A stretch of DNA of 37,818 bases from Bryobacterales bacterium (GCA_028819575.1 JAPPLB010000110.1:1-37818), one strand, 5' to 3'; positions 1 to 8,755 are shown, counted from the first letter of the stretch. Notes: a model not told the origin generated them from the sequence alone. Translations and numbers: made by a program.

Positions 1-643
1 AGACTCCTTTCGCTTCGGCCCCCCAGATGGTCTTGTGGAGTTGGTGGCCGAACCGTACTTCGTCCAAGCCGTCGTTCAGGATCCACTCGGCCAGGTTCGG
101 CAAGTCGATCCCGCCGTGCGCGGGTGAGAAGATGACCGCCGCGGCGCGCCGGGTGAGCTGGTGTCGCTTTGTGAGATCGCGGGCAAACGCATAGTCACGG
201 CGAGTGGCGATGACGAATTTCAGCTCGTCGTGCGGCGACAGGTGATCCAGGTTCTCGAGACGGAAGGTGTCGGGCTCGCCTGAGTCCGGGCACTTCACGT
301 CGACGATCTTGATGACCTCGGCAGGCACCTTGTCGATGGGCCTTTCGCCGCTGGTTTCGAGCATCACGCGGTAGCCCTCGCCGAGCAGGCGGTCCATCAG
401 GGGATAGACAGGCCGCTGGAGCAACGGCTCGCCGCCGGTGATCTCGACCAGTTTCCCGCCAAGGTCCGCGACCTTGCGCATCACCTCGTCCAACGTCATG
501 CGGGCGCCGCCGTAGAAGGAGTACTCGGTGTCGCACCACGTGCAGCGCAGATTGCAGCCGGTGAGACGGATGAAGGTGCAGGGCAGTCCGGCGCGAGTGG
601 ACTCGCCCTGGATCGAGCGAAAGATTTCGGTGATCTGAAGCAT
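1..643 (-). CDS. queE: 7-carboxy-7-deazaguanine synthase QueE, 3' end cut by window edge
   Basis: Radical SAM enzyme that converts 6-carboxytetrahydropterin to 7-carboxy-7-deazaguanine in queuosine/7-deazaguanine synthesis. Translation from the ATG at 643 opens MLQITEIFRSIQGES, the usual QueE N-terminus. It then shows the cluster motif CNLRCTWC (Cys30, Cys34, Cys37; the CxxxCxxC spacing of this clade), followed by the glycine-rich SAM segment EITGGEPLL. The frame stays open for 214 codons and reaches KTIWGAEAKGV at the edge. QueE proteins are about 210-225 residues, so only a few residues are probably missing. The gene lies 55 nt downstream of the dinG-like gene on the same strand. The larger overlapping frame at 195-680 is a shadow. 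Confidence 0.93.
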   Translation of the reverse strand, partial: MLQITEIFRSIQGESTRAGLPCTFIRLTGCNLRCTWCDTEYSFYGGARMTLDEVMRKVADLGGKLVEITGGEPLLQRPVYPLMDRLLGEGYRVMLETSGERPIDKVPAEVIKIVDVKCPDSGEPDTFRLENLDHLSPHDELKFVIATRRDYAFARDLTKRHQLTRRAAAVIFSPAHGGIDLPNLAEWILNDGLDEVRFGHQLHKTIWGAEAKGV

Positions 644-698
644 CGCAGCCACGGGTTTTCCCGCTTCGACGAAAAAACATCTTCGCACGGCGTGCCGT

Positions 699-2636
699 TC
701 ACGACGCCTGGAAGAACCGTTGCACGTCAGCAAGCTGCGTCGTGAATGCGTAGTCCGGCAGGCTGTCGAGGAACGTCTTGCCGTAGCGCGCGCGCAGGAT
801 GCGATTGTCGAGCAGCACCAGCGCGCCGCGGTCTTTCGAGTGGCGGATCAGCCGTCCGAAGCCCTGCTTGAGGGCGATCACGGCTTGCGGAATCTGGTAC
901 GACGCGAAGGGGTCTTCTCCCGCTTGCCGCAGGCTCTTCATCCGTGCTTGCACGACCGGGTCCGACGGCACCGCGAAGGGCAATTTGTCGATGATGACCA
1001 TGCTGAGCTGCTCTCCGGGCACGTCGACCCCTTGCCAGAAGCTGGCCGTGCCGAACAGCACGCAGTTCTCCGTCGAGCGGAACTCGTCGAGCAAGGCCGA
1101 GTTGGGCGCGGAGCCTTGCAGCAGGGTCGGGTGCTCGATCGCGAACGAGGCGGCATCGTGGACCGCGTTCATCTGCTGATAGCTGGTGAACAGCACGAAA
1201 GCGCGGCCGCGGCTGGCGCGGATGAGTCCGATGACCTGGTCCGCGGCTTGGAGCACGAACTCCGCGGAGCGGGGATCAGGCAGGCGGGCGGGCACGTAGA
1301 ACAACACCTGGTTGCGCCAGTTGAAGTGGCCCGGAACGACCAGCTCTTCGGCTCGCGACACCCCCAGGCGTCCGCGAATGAAATCGAACTTCTCTTCCAC
1401 CGCCAGGGTTGCCGACGTAAGCACGACCGTGTCGACCTCGTCGAACAGGCGCTCGGCCAGGATCTCGGACACCTCGATCGGCGTAGCCTGCAGAAAGACG
1501 CCCTTGCCGCGCCGCTCGATCCAGTAGACGTATTTTTCGTCCTCGCCTTCCATCAGGAACCGTAGCTCGCGGTCGAGTTCCGCGGTGCGCCGCTCCAGCG
1601 GGATGATTTCGTCGATCTGCTTCGGGGTGAGCTTGAGCTGCGTCGCGACGAGATTCAGGGCGTTGAGCAGCAGCGAATACTGCTCCTGGTGGCGCTTGAG
1701 GAAGTCTTCGCGGTGGTCGAAGCCGCTGCGGCCCTGGTAGCGCTCGAAGAGAGCGAAGAAGCCCATGGAGCGAATCCGCAGCGTTTCGATGGCGGTGTCG
1801 AGCTCGCGGGAGCCCACCTCCCGTTGGATCGCGGTGTGCTGGATGTCGCGCGCCAGTTCTTCGAAGCGGTAGTTGCTGATCTGCACGCCGAAATGTTTCC
1901 CGGCGATGTCCTCGACTTCATGAGCTTCGTCGAAAACGACCGCCTCGTAGTTGGGGATGATCGAGGCGTAGTCGTCTTCCCGGAGCGCGAGGTCGGCGAA
2001 AAAGAGGTGGTGGTTGACGATGATGATGTCGGCTTCGGCGGCCCGCTGGTGCATCAGAGTGATGAAGCAGCGGTCGAACTGTTCGCACTTCTGGCCGGCG
2101 CAGAGTTCGCGGCGGGCGTCGAGACGGTCCCAGACGGCGCTGTCTTGAGGAAGCTTCTTGAGCTCGGCGCGGTCTCCGGTTTCGGTCTCCTTTTCCCAGG
2201 AGCCGATGAGCCTGCAGTCCTCGATTTCGACGAGTCCGGCCAGGGTCGGGCGCTTCTCGGTTTCGTAGAGCTTCTGGCGGCAGAGGTAGTTGTTGCGGCC
2301 CTTCATGTAGGCCACGTTGAGAGGGCGTTCGAAATACCGTTCGAGGAACGGGATGTCCTTGTAGTAGAGCTGCTCCTGCAGGTTCTTCGTGCCGGTCGAG
2401 ACGATAACGCGTTTGCCGCTGGCGATGACCGGAATCAGGTAGGCGAGGGTCTTCCCCGTGCCGGTGCCGGCCTCGACCAGCAGATGACGCCGTTCGGCGA
2501 GCACCGCTTCGACCTGCTCGGCCATGGCGAGCTGCCCGGGCCGGAACTCGTAATGGGCGTACTTCGCGGCGAGCAGGCCGTGCTTCCCGAAGAAGCGGCG
2601 GGCGCGCGTGGCCTTTCGGCTCTGGCCTGTTCTCAT
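699..2636 (-). CDS. dinG: DinG/XPD-family ATP-dependent DNA helicase with Fe-S cluster
   Basis: Superfamily 2 helicase of the DinG/YoaA (XPD-like) group, which unwinds forked or damaged DNA and R-loops. Seen in the 645-aa product: Walker A EAGTGTGKT at residues 55-63; four cysteines suited to a [4Fe-4S] cluster (Cys119 in NYLCRQK, then Cys179, Cys184 and Cys190 in ELCAGQKCEQFDRC); Walker B VVFDEAHEVED around 233-243; late helicase motifs GTASFWQGVDVPG and QGFGRLIRH. The open frame runs back to 2957, but the extra N-terminus is read through repeat copy A and a coding remnant. I therefore chose the ATG at 2636, about 30 residues before the conserved YEFRPGQ segment. A downstream alternative start cannot be excluded. 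Confidence 0.92.
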   Translation of the reverse strand: MRTGQSRKATRARRFFGKHGLLAAKYAHYEFRPGQLAMAEQVEAVLAERRHLLVEAGTGTGKTLAYLIPVIASGKRVIVSTGTKNLQEQLYYKDIPFLERYFERPLNVAYMKGRNNYLCRQKLYETEKRPTLAGLVEIEDCRLIGSWEKETETGDRAELKKLPQDSAVWDRLDARRELCAGQKCEQFDRCFITLMHQRAAEADIIIVNHHLFFADLALREDDYASIIPNYEAVVFDEAHEVEDIAGKHFGVQISNYRFEELARDIQHTAIQREVGSRELDTAIETLRIRSMGFFALFERYQGRSGFDHREDFLKRHQEQYSLLLNALNLVATQLKLTPKQIDEIIPLERRTAELDRELRFLMEGEDEKYVYWIERRGKGVFLQATPIEVSEILAERLFDEVDTVVLTSATLAVEEKFDFIRGRLGVSRAEELVVPGHFNWRNQVLFYVPARLPDPRSAEFVLQAADQVIGLIRASRGRAFVLFTSYQQMNAVHDAASFAIEHPTLLQGSAPNSALLDEFRSTENCVLFGTASFWQGVDVPGEQLSMVIIDKLPFAVPSDPVVQARMKSLRQAGEDPFASYQIPQAVIALKQGFGRLIRHSKDRGALVLLDNRILRARYGKTFLDSLPDYAFTTQLADVQRFFQAS

Positions 2637-2647
2637 GGAACCGGCGG

Positions 2648-2759
2648 GATTCATGCGGAGGGGTGCGGCCTGGACGGCAAAGCCTTGGGCGTAGCCTACC
2701 ATGACGCCCGCGGCGCGTTCGTTTGCGGAAGGATGCGAAGGAAAAACGTTATTCGGGGT
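2648..2759 (+). repeat. dispersed 112-bp repeat, copy A
   Basis: This segment aligns without gaps to 10604-10715, at roughly three quarters identity by eye. It begins GATTCATGCGGAGGG and ends TATTCGGGGT. A fully conserved core CTTGGGCGTAGCCT, four variable bases, then TGACGCCCGCGG can fold as a GGGCGT/ACGCCC hairpin. Both copies lie in the same orientation. Copy A sits just upstream of the dinG start and abuts the coding remnant at 2750-3069. No transposase is associated. Confidence 0.75.
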
Positions 2760-3069
2760 TGTCTCTAACGGCCTCGGCGCCCTGGTCGGCGGTGTAGCCT
2801 TTGTCGAGCAGGCCGCGTGTCGTCTCGATCTGTTGCGAAGTGATTCGTCTTTTGGGTCCGAAGGCTGTCCAGCATACGCTCGAGTTCGGGCCGGAAATCG
2901 TGGAGGTTCTGATTGAGCTCCACGTAGCCTGGGTGGTCTGGATGTGTGACAAAACATACGTCACGACGGGCGAAGCTCCCAGTCGCGTGTAAAAATAGTT
3001 GCGAAAAAACAAGGGAATATCACCAGCGGCGTCATTCCCCCCGAGGCCGGGTGGAGTGATCGCGGTCAT
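2750..3069 (-). pseudogene. possible frameshifted coding remnant
   Basis: No single frame here makes a convincing gene, but protein-like segments appear in alternating minus-strand frames. One frame starts at the ATG at 3069 and contains GGNDAAGDIPLFFRNYFY. A second contains VTHPDHPGYVELNQNL and HDFRPELERMLDSLR. The first frame resumes with QQIETTRGLLDKGYTADQGA and ends at a stop beside repeat copy A. At least two frameshifts would be needed to join them. I do not recognise the family. It may instead be non-coding sequence that happens to be open. Confidence 0.3.
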
Positions 3070-3098
3070 GATGCGCTGAGCACGTCGGAGCCCCCGTC

Positions 3099-3680
3099 AT
3101 GAGCTTGGCAGTGATGAGAAACGGCGCCCTTGCCGCCCTGCTGGCGGCAGCGACCGCTGTGGCTGAGCGGCCGTTGCCGCCGTGGATGGAAGTGCCGCCA
3201 AGTTGCACGGGGCAGCCGTTCCGGCCGGGGGCGAAGGAGCCGAGTTGCGCGGGGCAGTCGAAATGCGCCTCGTGCTGGCTGGAGCTGGAGAGCCATCCCG
3301 GCTGCTTCGTTTGGAACAGCTACCTCAGCGAGGGCGAAACCGCGGCCTGGAGTGGCGAGTGCATCGACGGCTTGGCCAGCGGGACGGGAACGCTCAAGTG
3401 GACCTACGGAAGCGTGGTCAACGAGCATACGGGTCTCCTCCGGAACGGGAAGTACCACGGCCACTGGGTGCGGCGTTACTCGAACGGGAATGTCCACGAA
3501 GGGCCCATGGTAGACGGCAAGAGGCAGGGCCACTGGGTCGTGCGCGATGCCGACGGGACGGTCATGGAAGGGCCCATGGTGGACGATAAGAGGCACGGGG
3601 ACTGGGTCAGGCGCGACTCGAACGGTTACACGATAATCCTGAACTGGGTCAACGGAGTCCACCGGCGCGGCCGCCGATAA
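3099..3680 (+). CDS. secreted MORN-repeat-like protein
   Basis: The 193-aa product has an N-terminal signal peptide (hydrophobic stretch ALAALLAAATAVA, likely cleavage after AVA-E). A cysteine-rich segment follows at about residues 35-70. The C-terminal half is built of MORN-variant repeats, such as LLRNGKYHGHWV, PMVDGKRQGHWVVRDADG and PMVDDKRHGDWVRRDSNG, each about 23 residues. MORN-like toxin-antitoxin-type modules and envelope proteins both carry such repeats, so no specific role can be given. GGAG at 3087-3090 supports the ATG at 3099; a second ATG at 3114 would also keep the signal peptide. It is transcribed away from the remnant upstream. Confidence 0.8.
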   Translation: MSLAVMRNGALAALLAAATAVAERPLPPWMEVPPSCTGQPFRPGAKEPSCAGQSKCASCWLELESHPGCFVWNSYLSEGETAAWSGECIDGLASGTGTLKWTYGSVVNEHTGLLRNGKYHGHWVRRYSNGNVHEGPMVDGKRQGHWVVRDADGTVMEGPMVDDKRHGDWVRRDSNGYTIILNWVNGVHRRGRR

Positions 3681-3711
3681 CCCTCGGCTCCTCTTTCAGC
3701 TTCCCAGCCCT

Positions 3712-3726
3712 GGAAACCGGGTTTCC
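3712..3726 (+). terminator. short hairpin after the MORN-like gene
   Basis: A perfect 6-bp stem, GGAAAC/GTTTCC, with a CGG triloop lies 32 nt after the stop of the MORN-like gene. There is no clear T-run, so termination is only possible. The remaining 3727-3950 shows no gene. Confidence 0.35.
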
Positions 3727-3915
3727 TACTCCCATCTCAAGCCCTCGTCTCATTTGACGACGACCAACCTGGTTGAAGCGGCTGCGTGTGTCACAACTCT
3801 GTTTTCGCCATCGCGACGAGAAAACAAACTTGCGGCAACGCGTAGGTCCCGTCAAAACAACAGGTGTGGGGATGTACCATAACTTTGGAGTCGTGAGACA
3901 CAGCAGTGTCGAGAA

Positions 3916-3934
3916 AGCCTATCTGAAATAGGCT
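3916..3934 (+). promoter_or_regulatory. hairpin in the leader of the TPR/TonB gene
   Basis: AGCCTAT (3916-3922) and ATAGGCT (3928-3934) form a 7-bp stem with a 5-nt loop, ending 16 nt before the ATG at 3951. It could affect translation initiation or mark an operator. Its role is unknown. Confidence 0.35.
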
Positions 3935-3950
3935 ATCCGGAGACTCGCAA

Positions 3951-5531
3951 ATGAACCGTATTGCAAGAGCAATGATGAAGGTCGCTTGGATGGCGGCAGT
4001 AGTCGGCCTCGTCGCCCACGCGGAGACTCTTTACGATCGGGAAGGAATCCAGCTTCAAGGGACGGCGCGGGTCGTGGCCTACGAGGCCGGCACCTGCCGC
4101 GTATTGGAAGAACGTCACTCCGAGGCGGAGTACGAGGACATGAAGGCGAACCACGGCCGACCGCTGCATGTCTGGCAACTGGATTTCTCCGCCTACAACG
4201 GGACCGGGAAAGCACTCTCGTACCTGAGAGCCGGCTTCGAAATTGAATCGGAGTGGCCGCCGTGCACTAATTGGAGCGGCCCGTCCGGGAATTATTCCAA
4301 GCCGGTGCTCTGGGCAGGCAGCTTTCAGTTGCTGCAGAAGCCCTCCGGGATGGAACCGGGCGAGGTGGTCCGCGACACGATCTTCTTGCTGGTATTTCAC
4401 GAACATCAGCCGGTGTTCAAGAAATGGGGTGTCAATTTTGGGTTGGAGGAGTCAGGGGAAAGAGAAACTGACGCCGCCCCGACAAGGCCGGCTCCGGTAG
4501 AGCACCCCGTCAAGCCATCGCGAGATATTGCCCCCAGTCTTTTGAGTAGTGACAGGTCTTCGAAATCGGTTGATATGCTTCGACAAGGCGAAATCGCCGA
4601 GGACAACGGAGACTACAAAACTGCTGAGGAATTGCTTAGTCAGGTCTGCGGGCTCTCGGACGAGAGATTGCCGGATCCGAGAGCATGTATGCGATTGGCG
4701 AAGTTTCATGCGGTTCAAGGCGAGTTCAACAAAGCCGGCAAAGTACTCCGTCAACTCTTGAAGACCTTACGGTTGCCAACTTCTTCGCAGCCACTCAAAA
4801 TCGTCGAAGCGCTCCTTCTGCACGCGGAGGTTTACGCTGCACAGTCCCAACTGGACTCTGCTGCAAAGACTCTGCACGAAGTGATTCCGCTTCTCAATAA
4901 GCTGACTCAGCCGAAGCGAAGCCGCGCCCTGGCTCGGATGAGCGGCTTCTACCTCGCTGCTAACAACCCGATCGCACCTAACGACAGCAATCGGATGGAG
5001 CTTAACAACCGTAACCAGACGGCACGAGAATTCGGTACTCGTCTCTTGGAGCAAGCTCAGGCGGGGCTCGAAGCGGAGCGTGACTTCGAACCTGCTGAAT
5101 ACGTTACAGCCGCGACCGAAGTAGCCGGCTTTCTTAACGCCTACGGCCAGAAACAAGCTGCAAAAAAGTTGGACGAAAAGATCAAGGAGTGGAGAGAAAA
5201 GATTCCCCAGAGCTCCAGGGATCGCCCCTCTCCAGTCAAGAAGGTTGGGGGAGACATTTTATCGCCAAGACTCCTTCACAAACAGGAGCCTTCCTATACT
5301 CCTGGAGCGAGGGATGCCGGTGTGGAAGGCACAGTTGTACTCACCATCCAAGTCTGGCCGGATGGCCGGGCGCACAAGATCCGGGTCATCCGGCACCTTC
5401 CTTTTGGTCTGTCGTGGGCGGCGATTCAAGCGGTGCGCGCATGGCGCTTTGTACCGGGAAGCAAGTCGGGCGAGCCGGTCAAGGTGGCGGCAACCGTTGA
5501 AGTGAACTTTCGCCTTCTCAGCCCCAGATGA
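3951..5531 (+). CDS. exported TPR protein with C-terminal TonB domain
   Basis: The 526-aa product has a signal peptide or signal anchor at residues 1-24 (KVAWMAAVVGLVAHA). A domain of unknown function at about 25-150 follows, then a proline-rich linker. Helical TPR-like repeats span about 205-420 (for example GEIAEDNGDYKTAEELL and KFHAVQGEFNKAGKVL). The C-terminus (about 440-522) is a TonB C-terminal domain: EPSYTPGARDAGVEGTVVL, then AIQAVRAWRFVPGSKSGEPV. Many acidobacterial proteins use such domains outside classic TonB-ExbB-ExbD transport, so it is probably a periplasmic adaptor rather than a true energy transducer. It starts a plus-strand group with the next two genes, 65 nt away. Confidence 0.85.
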   Translation: MNRIARAMMKVAWMAAVVGLVAHAETLYDREGIQLQGTARVVAYEAGTCRVLEERHSEAEYEDMKANHGRPLHVWQLDFSAYNGTGKALSYLRAGFEIESEWPPCTNWSGPSGNYSKPVLWAGSFQLLQKPSGMEPGEVVRDTIFLLVFHEHQPVFKKWGVNFGLEESGERETDAAPTRPAPVEHPVKPSRDIAPSLLSSDRSSKSVDMLRQGEIAEDNGDYKTAEELLSQVCGLSDERLPDPRACMRLAKFHAVQGEFNKAGKVLRQLLKTLRLPTSSQPLKIVEALLLHAEVYAAQSQLDSAAKTLHEVIPLLNKLTQPKRSRALARMSGFYLAANNPIAPNDSNRMELNNRNQTAREFGTRLLEQAQAGLEAERDFEPAEYVTAATEVAGFLNAYGQKQAAKKLDEKIKEWREKIPQSSRDRPSPVKKVGGDILSPRLLHKQEPSYTPGARDAGVEGTVVLTIQVWPDGRAHKIRVIRHLPFGLSWAAIQAVRAWRFVPGSKSGEPVKVAATVEVNFRLLSPR

Positions 5532-5596
5532 TCGATGGCTTCTTCGCAACTAGAAACTGGCTTCGAATCAGGCGACCCAAGAAAGGAAAGATCATC

Positions 5597-6211
5597 ATGA
5601 TTCAGAGAACGGTTTCCGCATTGGCCGTGACACTCGTTCTAACGTGCGGGCTATGGGCCTCCACGGTGATGCAGGTCAGCTTCCAGGAAATGGTTGCCAC
5701 AAGTGAATTCATTTTCGAAGGCACGGTAATCGGTCAGGAGGCGATTCGGCCCGACGGATCGCGCAACATCTTCACAAGGGTTACATTCGCGGTTTCGGAC
5801 GTTCTCAAGGGAGACAACGACGCATCCACGGTGTCGCTCTATTTCATGGGTGGAACGATTGGGTCACTGACGCTCTCGATCAGCGACCTGCAGATTCCTA
5901 AGAATGGAGAGCGGGGCATCTACTTCGTGGAGTCGATCGCAAAGCGACAGGTTCATCCCTTGTACGGTTGGAATCAGGGCCGGTTCCTGATCCTGAACGA
6001 CCGAGACGGCAACCCCCGTGTCCACACAGCCAAAGGCGAACCCATCCGAAGTGTTGGCAAAACCGCTACCCCTACTGTGGCGGCGCTCCTTGACGGTGCG
6101 ACGGCGGCGGCCCTCGGAGTTGAGGTTGCCGCAGACTCAGCCGGCGTAGAGAGCGTCCTGACGCCCGGCGCATTCAAACAAAGAATACGTGACATCGGCG
6201 GTTTGCAGTGA
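5597..6211 (+). CDS. small exported protein, partner of the matrixin
   Basis: The 204-aa product carries a signal peptide (TVSALAVTLVLTCGLWAS). The rest is a compact beta-rich domain with the pattern FEGTVIGQEAI, VTFAVSDVLKGDN and NGERGIYFVES. Similar small exported proteins are often found beside matrixin-type metalloproteases; the function is unknown. The start is the ATG at 5597, preceded by AGGAAAG, and not the upstream in-frame ATG at 5528 that overlaps the previous gene. The stop codon TGA overlaps the GTG start of the protease gene by 4 nt, so the two are probably translationally coupled. Confidence 0.75.
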   Translation: MIQRTVSALAVTLVLTCGLWASTVMQVSFQEMVATSEFIFEGTVIGQEAIRPDGSRNIFTRVTFAVSDVLKGDNDASTVSLYFMGGTIGSLTLSISDLQIPKNGERGIYFVESIAKRQVHPLYGWNQGRFLILNDRDGNPRVHTAKGEPIRSVGKTATPTVAALLDGATAAALGVEVAADSAGVESVLTPGAFKQRIRDIGGLQ

Positions 6212-7890
6212 ATAAGCTTTGCCTTGCGGGTGTTTTCGCCGTTGTGCTCATCGCGGTTCCGCTGATCGAAGCCTACGTACTGTTCGAGTACCGTTGGCCA
6301 CAACCTTCAACAACGTTCTACGTTGATATTCGCGGTGCGGAAGGACTCTGGAACTCCGCCTTCGACGAAGCTATATCACTTTGGAACGAGCGGACAGTTT
6401 TCACTTTTCGCCGAGTCCGCGCATACGCGGATCCGTGTTCCGATCCAAACGAGAATCCTCGAAGGAACGGCACCGCTTTCTCCGACACTTTGTGCGGAGA
6501 GGATTGGGGGGAAAAGTTATTGGCTGTTGCCCCTATTTGGTTCACTACAAACGGCGTGATCCTCCAGAGCGGAGTCGTGTTCAACCGTACTGAAGTGTGG
6601 AATGTTTACAGCGGCCCGTACCAAGCCGGCAATTGGTATGGCGTCCACGATTTCCGCCGTGTCGCCGTACACGAACTCGGTCATGCGCTTGGGCTGGATC
6701 ATGAGGACGACGTACCTGCCATCATGGCCACGCGTATTGGCGATATCGAAGTGCCCCAGGCAGATGATATTGAGGGTGTCGCGGCGATCTATGGTGAGGC
6801 CCCGCCACCCTCTGGAGGGACCGGGCCGCCGAACGACCTGTTTTCGAACGCACTAACGATTTCCGGGGCACGAGGAAGAACTACGGGCAGCAATGTCGGA
6901 GCCACCGAAGAGAACGGTGAGCCGGGCTCGGGGGCCTCCTCAGTGTGGTGGCAATGGCGACCCGCTTCAAGCGGGACGGTGACAATCGACACAGCAGGCA
7001 GCACTTTCGACACGACCCTGGGTGTGTACACGGGAACGAGGGTCAGTGCGCTGAGGACACTTGCGGAAGACGATGATGCCATTGGCCTGCAAAGCCGTGT
7101 GACCCTGCAGGTGACAGCGGGGACAGTCTACAGGTTGCGCGTCGCCGGTTACGATGGCGAGACGGGCAACATCGTCCTCAACTGGGACCTCGAAACCATA
7201 ACTACCTCGCCACCGCCCAACAACGACAATGCATTCGCGACCTTGATATTTCCTCAGATTGCCGATGGATCTTCCAGCGACGGCTCATTCTTTCGAACCA
7301 CGATCTCGCTGACACGCAAGGCCAGAGGCGATGCCAACTGCCGCCTGATCCTGTACGGCATGGACACGGACTTTGGCGCGGGAAGGGAATCCTTGTTCAC
7401 TGTGACCGTCCCGGGCAACGGATTTACGTCGTTCAGGACGACGGGCGCCGGTCGCCTTCAGTCCGGCTATGCAACGGTAGGCTGTGACAGGCGTATATCC
7501 GGCCATCTCACCTATGCGTTCTATGACGCATCCGGAACGAAGTTCGGGGAGGCCACGGTGTTTCCGACGGAGGTTGAGTCTGCAAGCTACAGCATGATCG
7601 TTGACGGTCGTGACGGAGCGCAACTCGCGCTGGCGATTGCGAACAATACGGATCGCTCGAGAACTTATAACCTCACATTGCGGGACTGGGATGGCGATAC
7701 GGTGAGCATGGGCTCCGTGACCGTGCCGGCGCGCTCAAACATTGCCCAGTTCCTCAACGATCTGATCTCTCCGCCCCCGGCTTCGGGGATTGTCTATCTC
7801 CTGGAGGTCCGGTCCTCCGATCGTTCGGATTTTTCGATGATTGGGCTCCATGTAACCGGGTTTGTTTTTTCGACGGTACCTGTCAATTAA
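6208..7890 (+). CDS. secreted matrixin-like zinc metalloprotease (M10)
   Basis: The 560-aa product has an N-terminal signal segment (LAGVFAVVLIAVPLIEA). It contains the metzincin zinc site HELGHALGLDH (residues 155-165; ligands His155, His159, His165, catalytic Glu156) and a Met-turn AIMATR (Met173). A region resembling bacterial pre-peptidase C-terminal domains follows (about 205-330, SVWWQWRPASSGTVTIDTAG). A further beta-sandwich region lies at about 340-555. The enzyme is probably secreted or surface-bound and digests external protein. There is no obvious cysteine-switch prodomain. It starts with GTG inside the TGA of the preceding gene, a GTGA overlap. Confidence 0.88.
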   Translation: MNKLCLAGVFAVVLIAVPLIEAYVLFEYRWPQPSTTFYVDIRGAEGLWNSAFDEAISLWNERTVFTFRRVRAYADPCSDPNENPRRNGTAFSDTLCGEDWGEKLLAVAPIWFTTNGVILQSGVVFNRTEVWNVYSGPYQAGNWYGVHDFRRVAVHELGHALGLDHEDDVPAIMATRIGDIEVPQADDIEGVAAIYGEAPPPSGGTGPPNDLFSNALTISGARGRTTGSNVGATEENGEPGSGASSVWWQWRPASSGTVTIDTAGSTFDTTLGVYTGTRVSALRTLAEDDDAIGLQSRVTLQVTAGTVYRLRVAGYDGETGNIVLNWDLETITTSPPPNNDNAFATLIFPQIADGSSSDGSFFRTTISLTRKARGDANCRLILYGMDTDFGAGRESLFTVTVPGNGFTSFRTTGAGRLQSGYATVGCDRRISGHLTYAFYDASGTKFGEATVFPTEVESASYSMIVDGRDGAQLALAIANNTDRSRTYNLTLRDWDGDTVSMGSVTVPARSNIAQFLNDLISPPPASGIVYLLEVRSSDRSDFSMIGLHVTGFVFSTVPVN

Positions 7891-7931
7891 GCTGCAAAGT
7901 ACCGCCCTTTTCATCGGCTCGACAAGCTGGG

Positions 7932-7952
7932 TCACCTGATCGAAGCAGGTGA
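7932..7952 (+). terminator. hairpin downstream of the matrixin gene
   Basis: TCACCTG/CAGGTGA forms a 7-bp perfect stem with a 7-nt loop, 41 nt after the matrixin stop. No strong T-run follows. It may terminate the 3951-7890 transcript. Confidence 0.35.
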
Positions 7953-7996
7953 GGTGGTGCTACATCCCTCGCAAGAATTAGAAGTTTTCTTAATAA

Positions 7997-8755
7997 TTGA
8001 CTCCCGCATAATATAAGGTGGCCCTTTGGAGACTTTTTCTCGTCTTACGAGACATGGGGAATCCGAGAGGAGTACGACGAGATTTTGAGGCGCTGGAGAA
8101 GCGACGGTGGGCAACGGTGCGGCTGGTCGTGGAGGAAGGCTGGTGTCAGTCCGCAGCGGCGCGGCAGGTGCAAGCAGCGCAGCAAAGTGTGAGCCGTTGG
8201 GTGGGGGAATATCGCCGACGGGGCGCCGCAGGTTTGCGCCTCGCCGGGCGGGCAGGGCGCAAGCCGCTGTTAGGAGCCGCACGGTCAGACGCCGGTGCTG
8301 CAGTTCAACTTCAACGGGCAGAGGCTTTCCGTCGCAGTGGGACTGACGCTGTATAACTTCTACTTCCGGCTCTGTCCCGGCGCAATCCGACAAGCCGAGG
8401 TGATCGACTTTCTCAAGGCGCTCGTACGTCACATCGACCGACCGTTGCTGATTCTCTGGGACCTATTGCCGGCCCACCGCAGCCGTCTGGTGAGGGAGTT
8501 CACCGAACTCTCCGAAGGACAACCTTGTGACGGAGTACCTGCCGCCCCATGCGCCGGAACTGAACCCGGTGGAATACATCTGGGCCTACTGGAAGCAGCA
8601 CGAGCTGCCGAATGTTTGTCCCAAAGACTACGGGCAGTTGAGCCGGCGCCCCCGCCGAGCGCTGCGCCGCATGCAACGCAAACCACGCTTGGTCACGGCC
8701 TTCTGGAAGCAATCTTCTCTTTGCTTCGAATAACTCTATATTATGCGAGATTCAA
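7997..8755 (+). mobile_element. degenerate IS630-family insertion sequence
   Basis: The ends carry matching terminal inverted repeats. The left end is 7997-8018 (TTGACTCCCGCATAATATAA...). The right end, read on the minus strand from 8755 to 8734, is TTGAATCTCGCATAATATAG.... They differ at only a few positions. Between them lies a broken IS630-type transposase. TA-rich flanks fit the TA target preference of the family, although an exact TA duplication cannot be placed. At about 0.76 kb it is shorter than a complete element (about 1.1 kb). Confidence 0.85.
8054..8733 (+). pseudogene. IS630-family transposase, broken by deletion and frameshifts
   Basis: The N-terminal helix-turn-helix part starts at the ATG at 8054 (MGNPRGVRRDFEALEKRRWA) and reaches AGRAGRKPLL near 8275. 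The catalytic part then resumes in another frame from about 8285 with TPVLQFNFN, LYNFYFRLCPGAI and ILWDLLPAHRSRLV. Near 8520 it shifts frame again to EYLPPHAPELNPVEYIWAYW, ending at the stop at 8733. The second Asp (in ILWD) and the Glu (in NPVE) of the DDE triad are present. The linker and the first Asp region, roughly 100 residues or more, are missing. The gene is not functional. Confidence 0.88.

Noticed and set aside
1689-2768. 359-codon plus-strand open frame opposite dinG
   Set aside because: It is antisense to conserved helicase motifs and has no recognisable domain.
2637-2957. N-terminal extension of the helicase to 2957
   Set aside because: The extension is translated from repeat copy A and the remnant, has no similarity to helicase N-termini, and would precede the conserved start region by over 100 residues.
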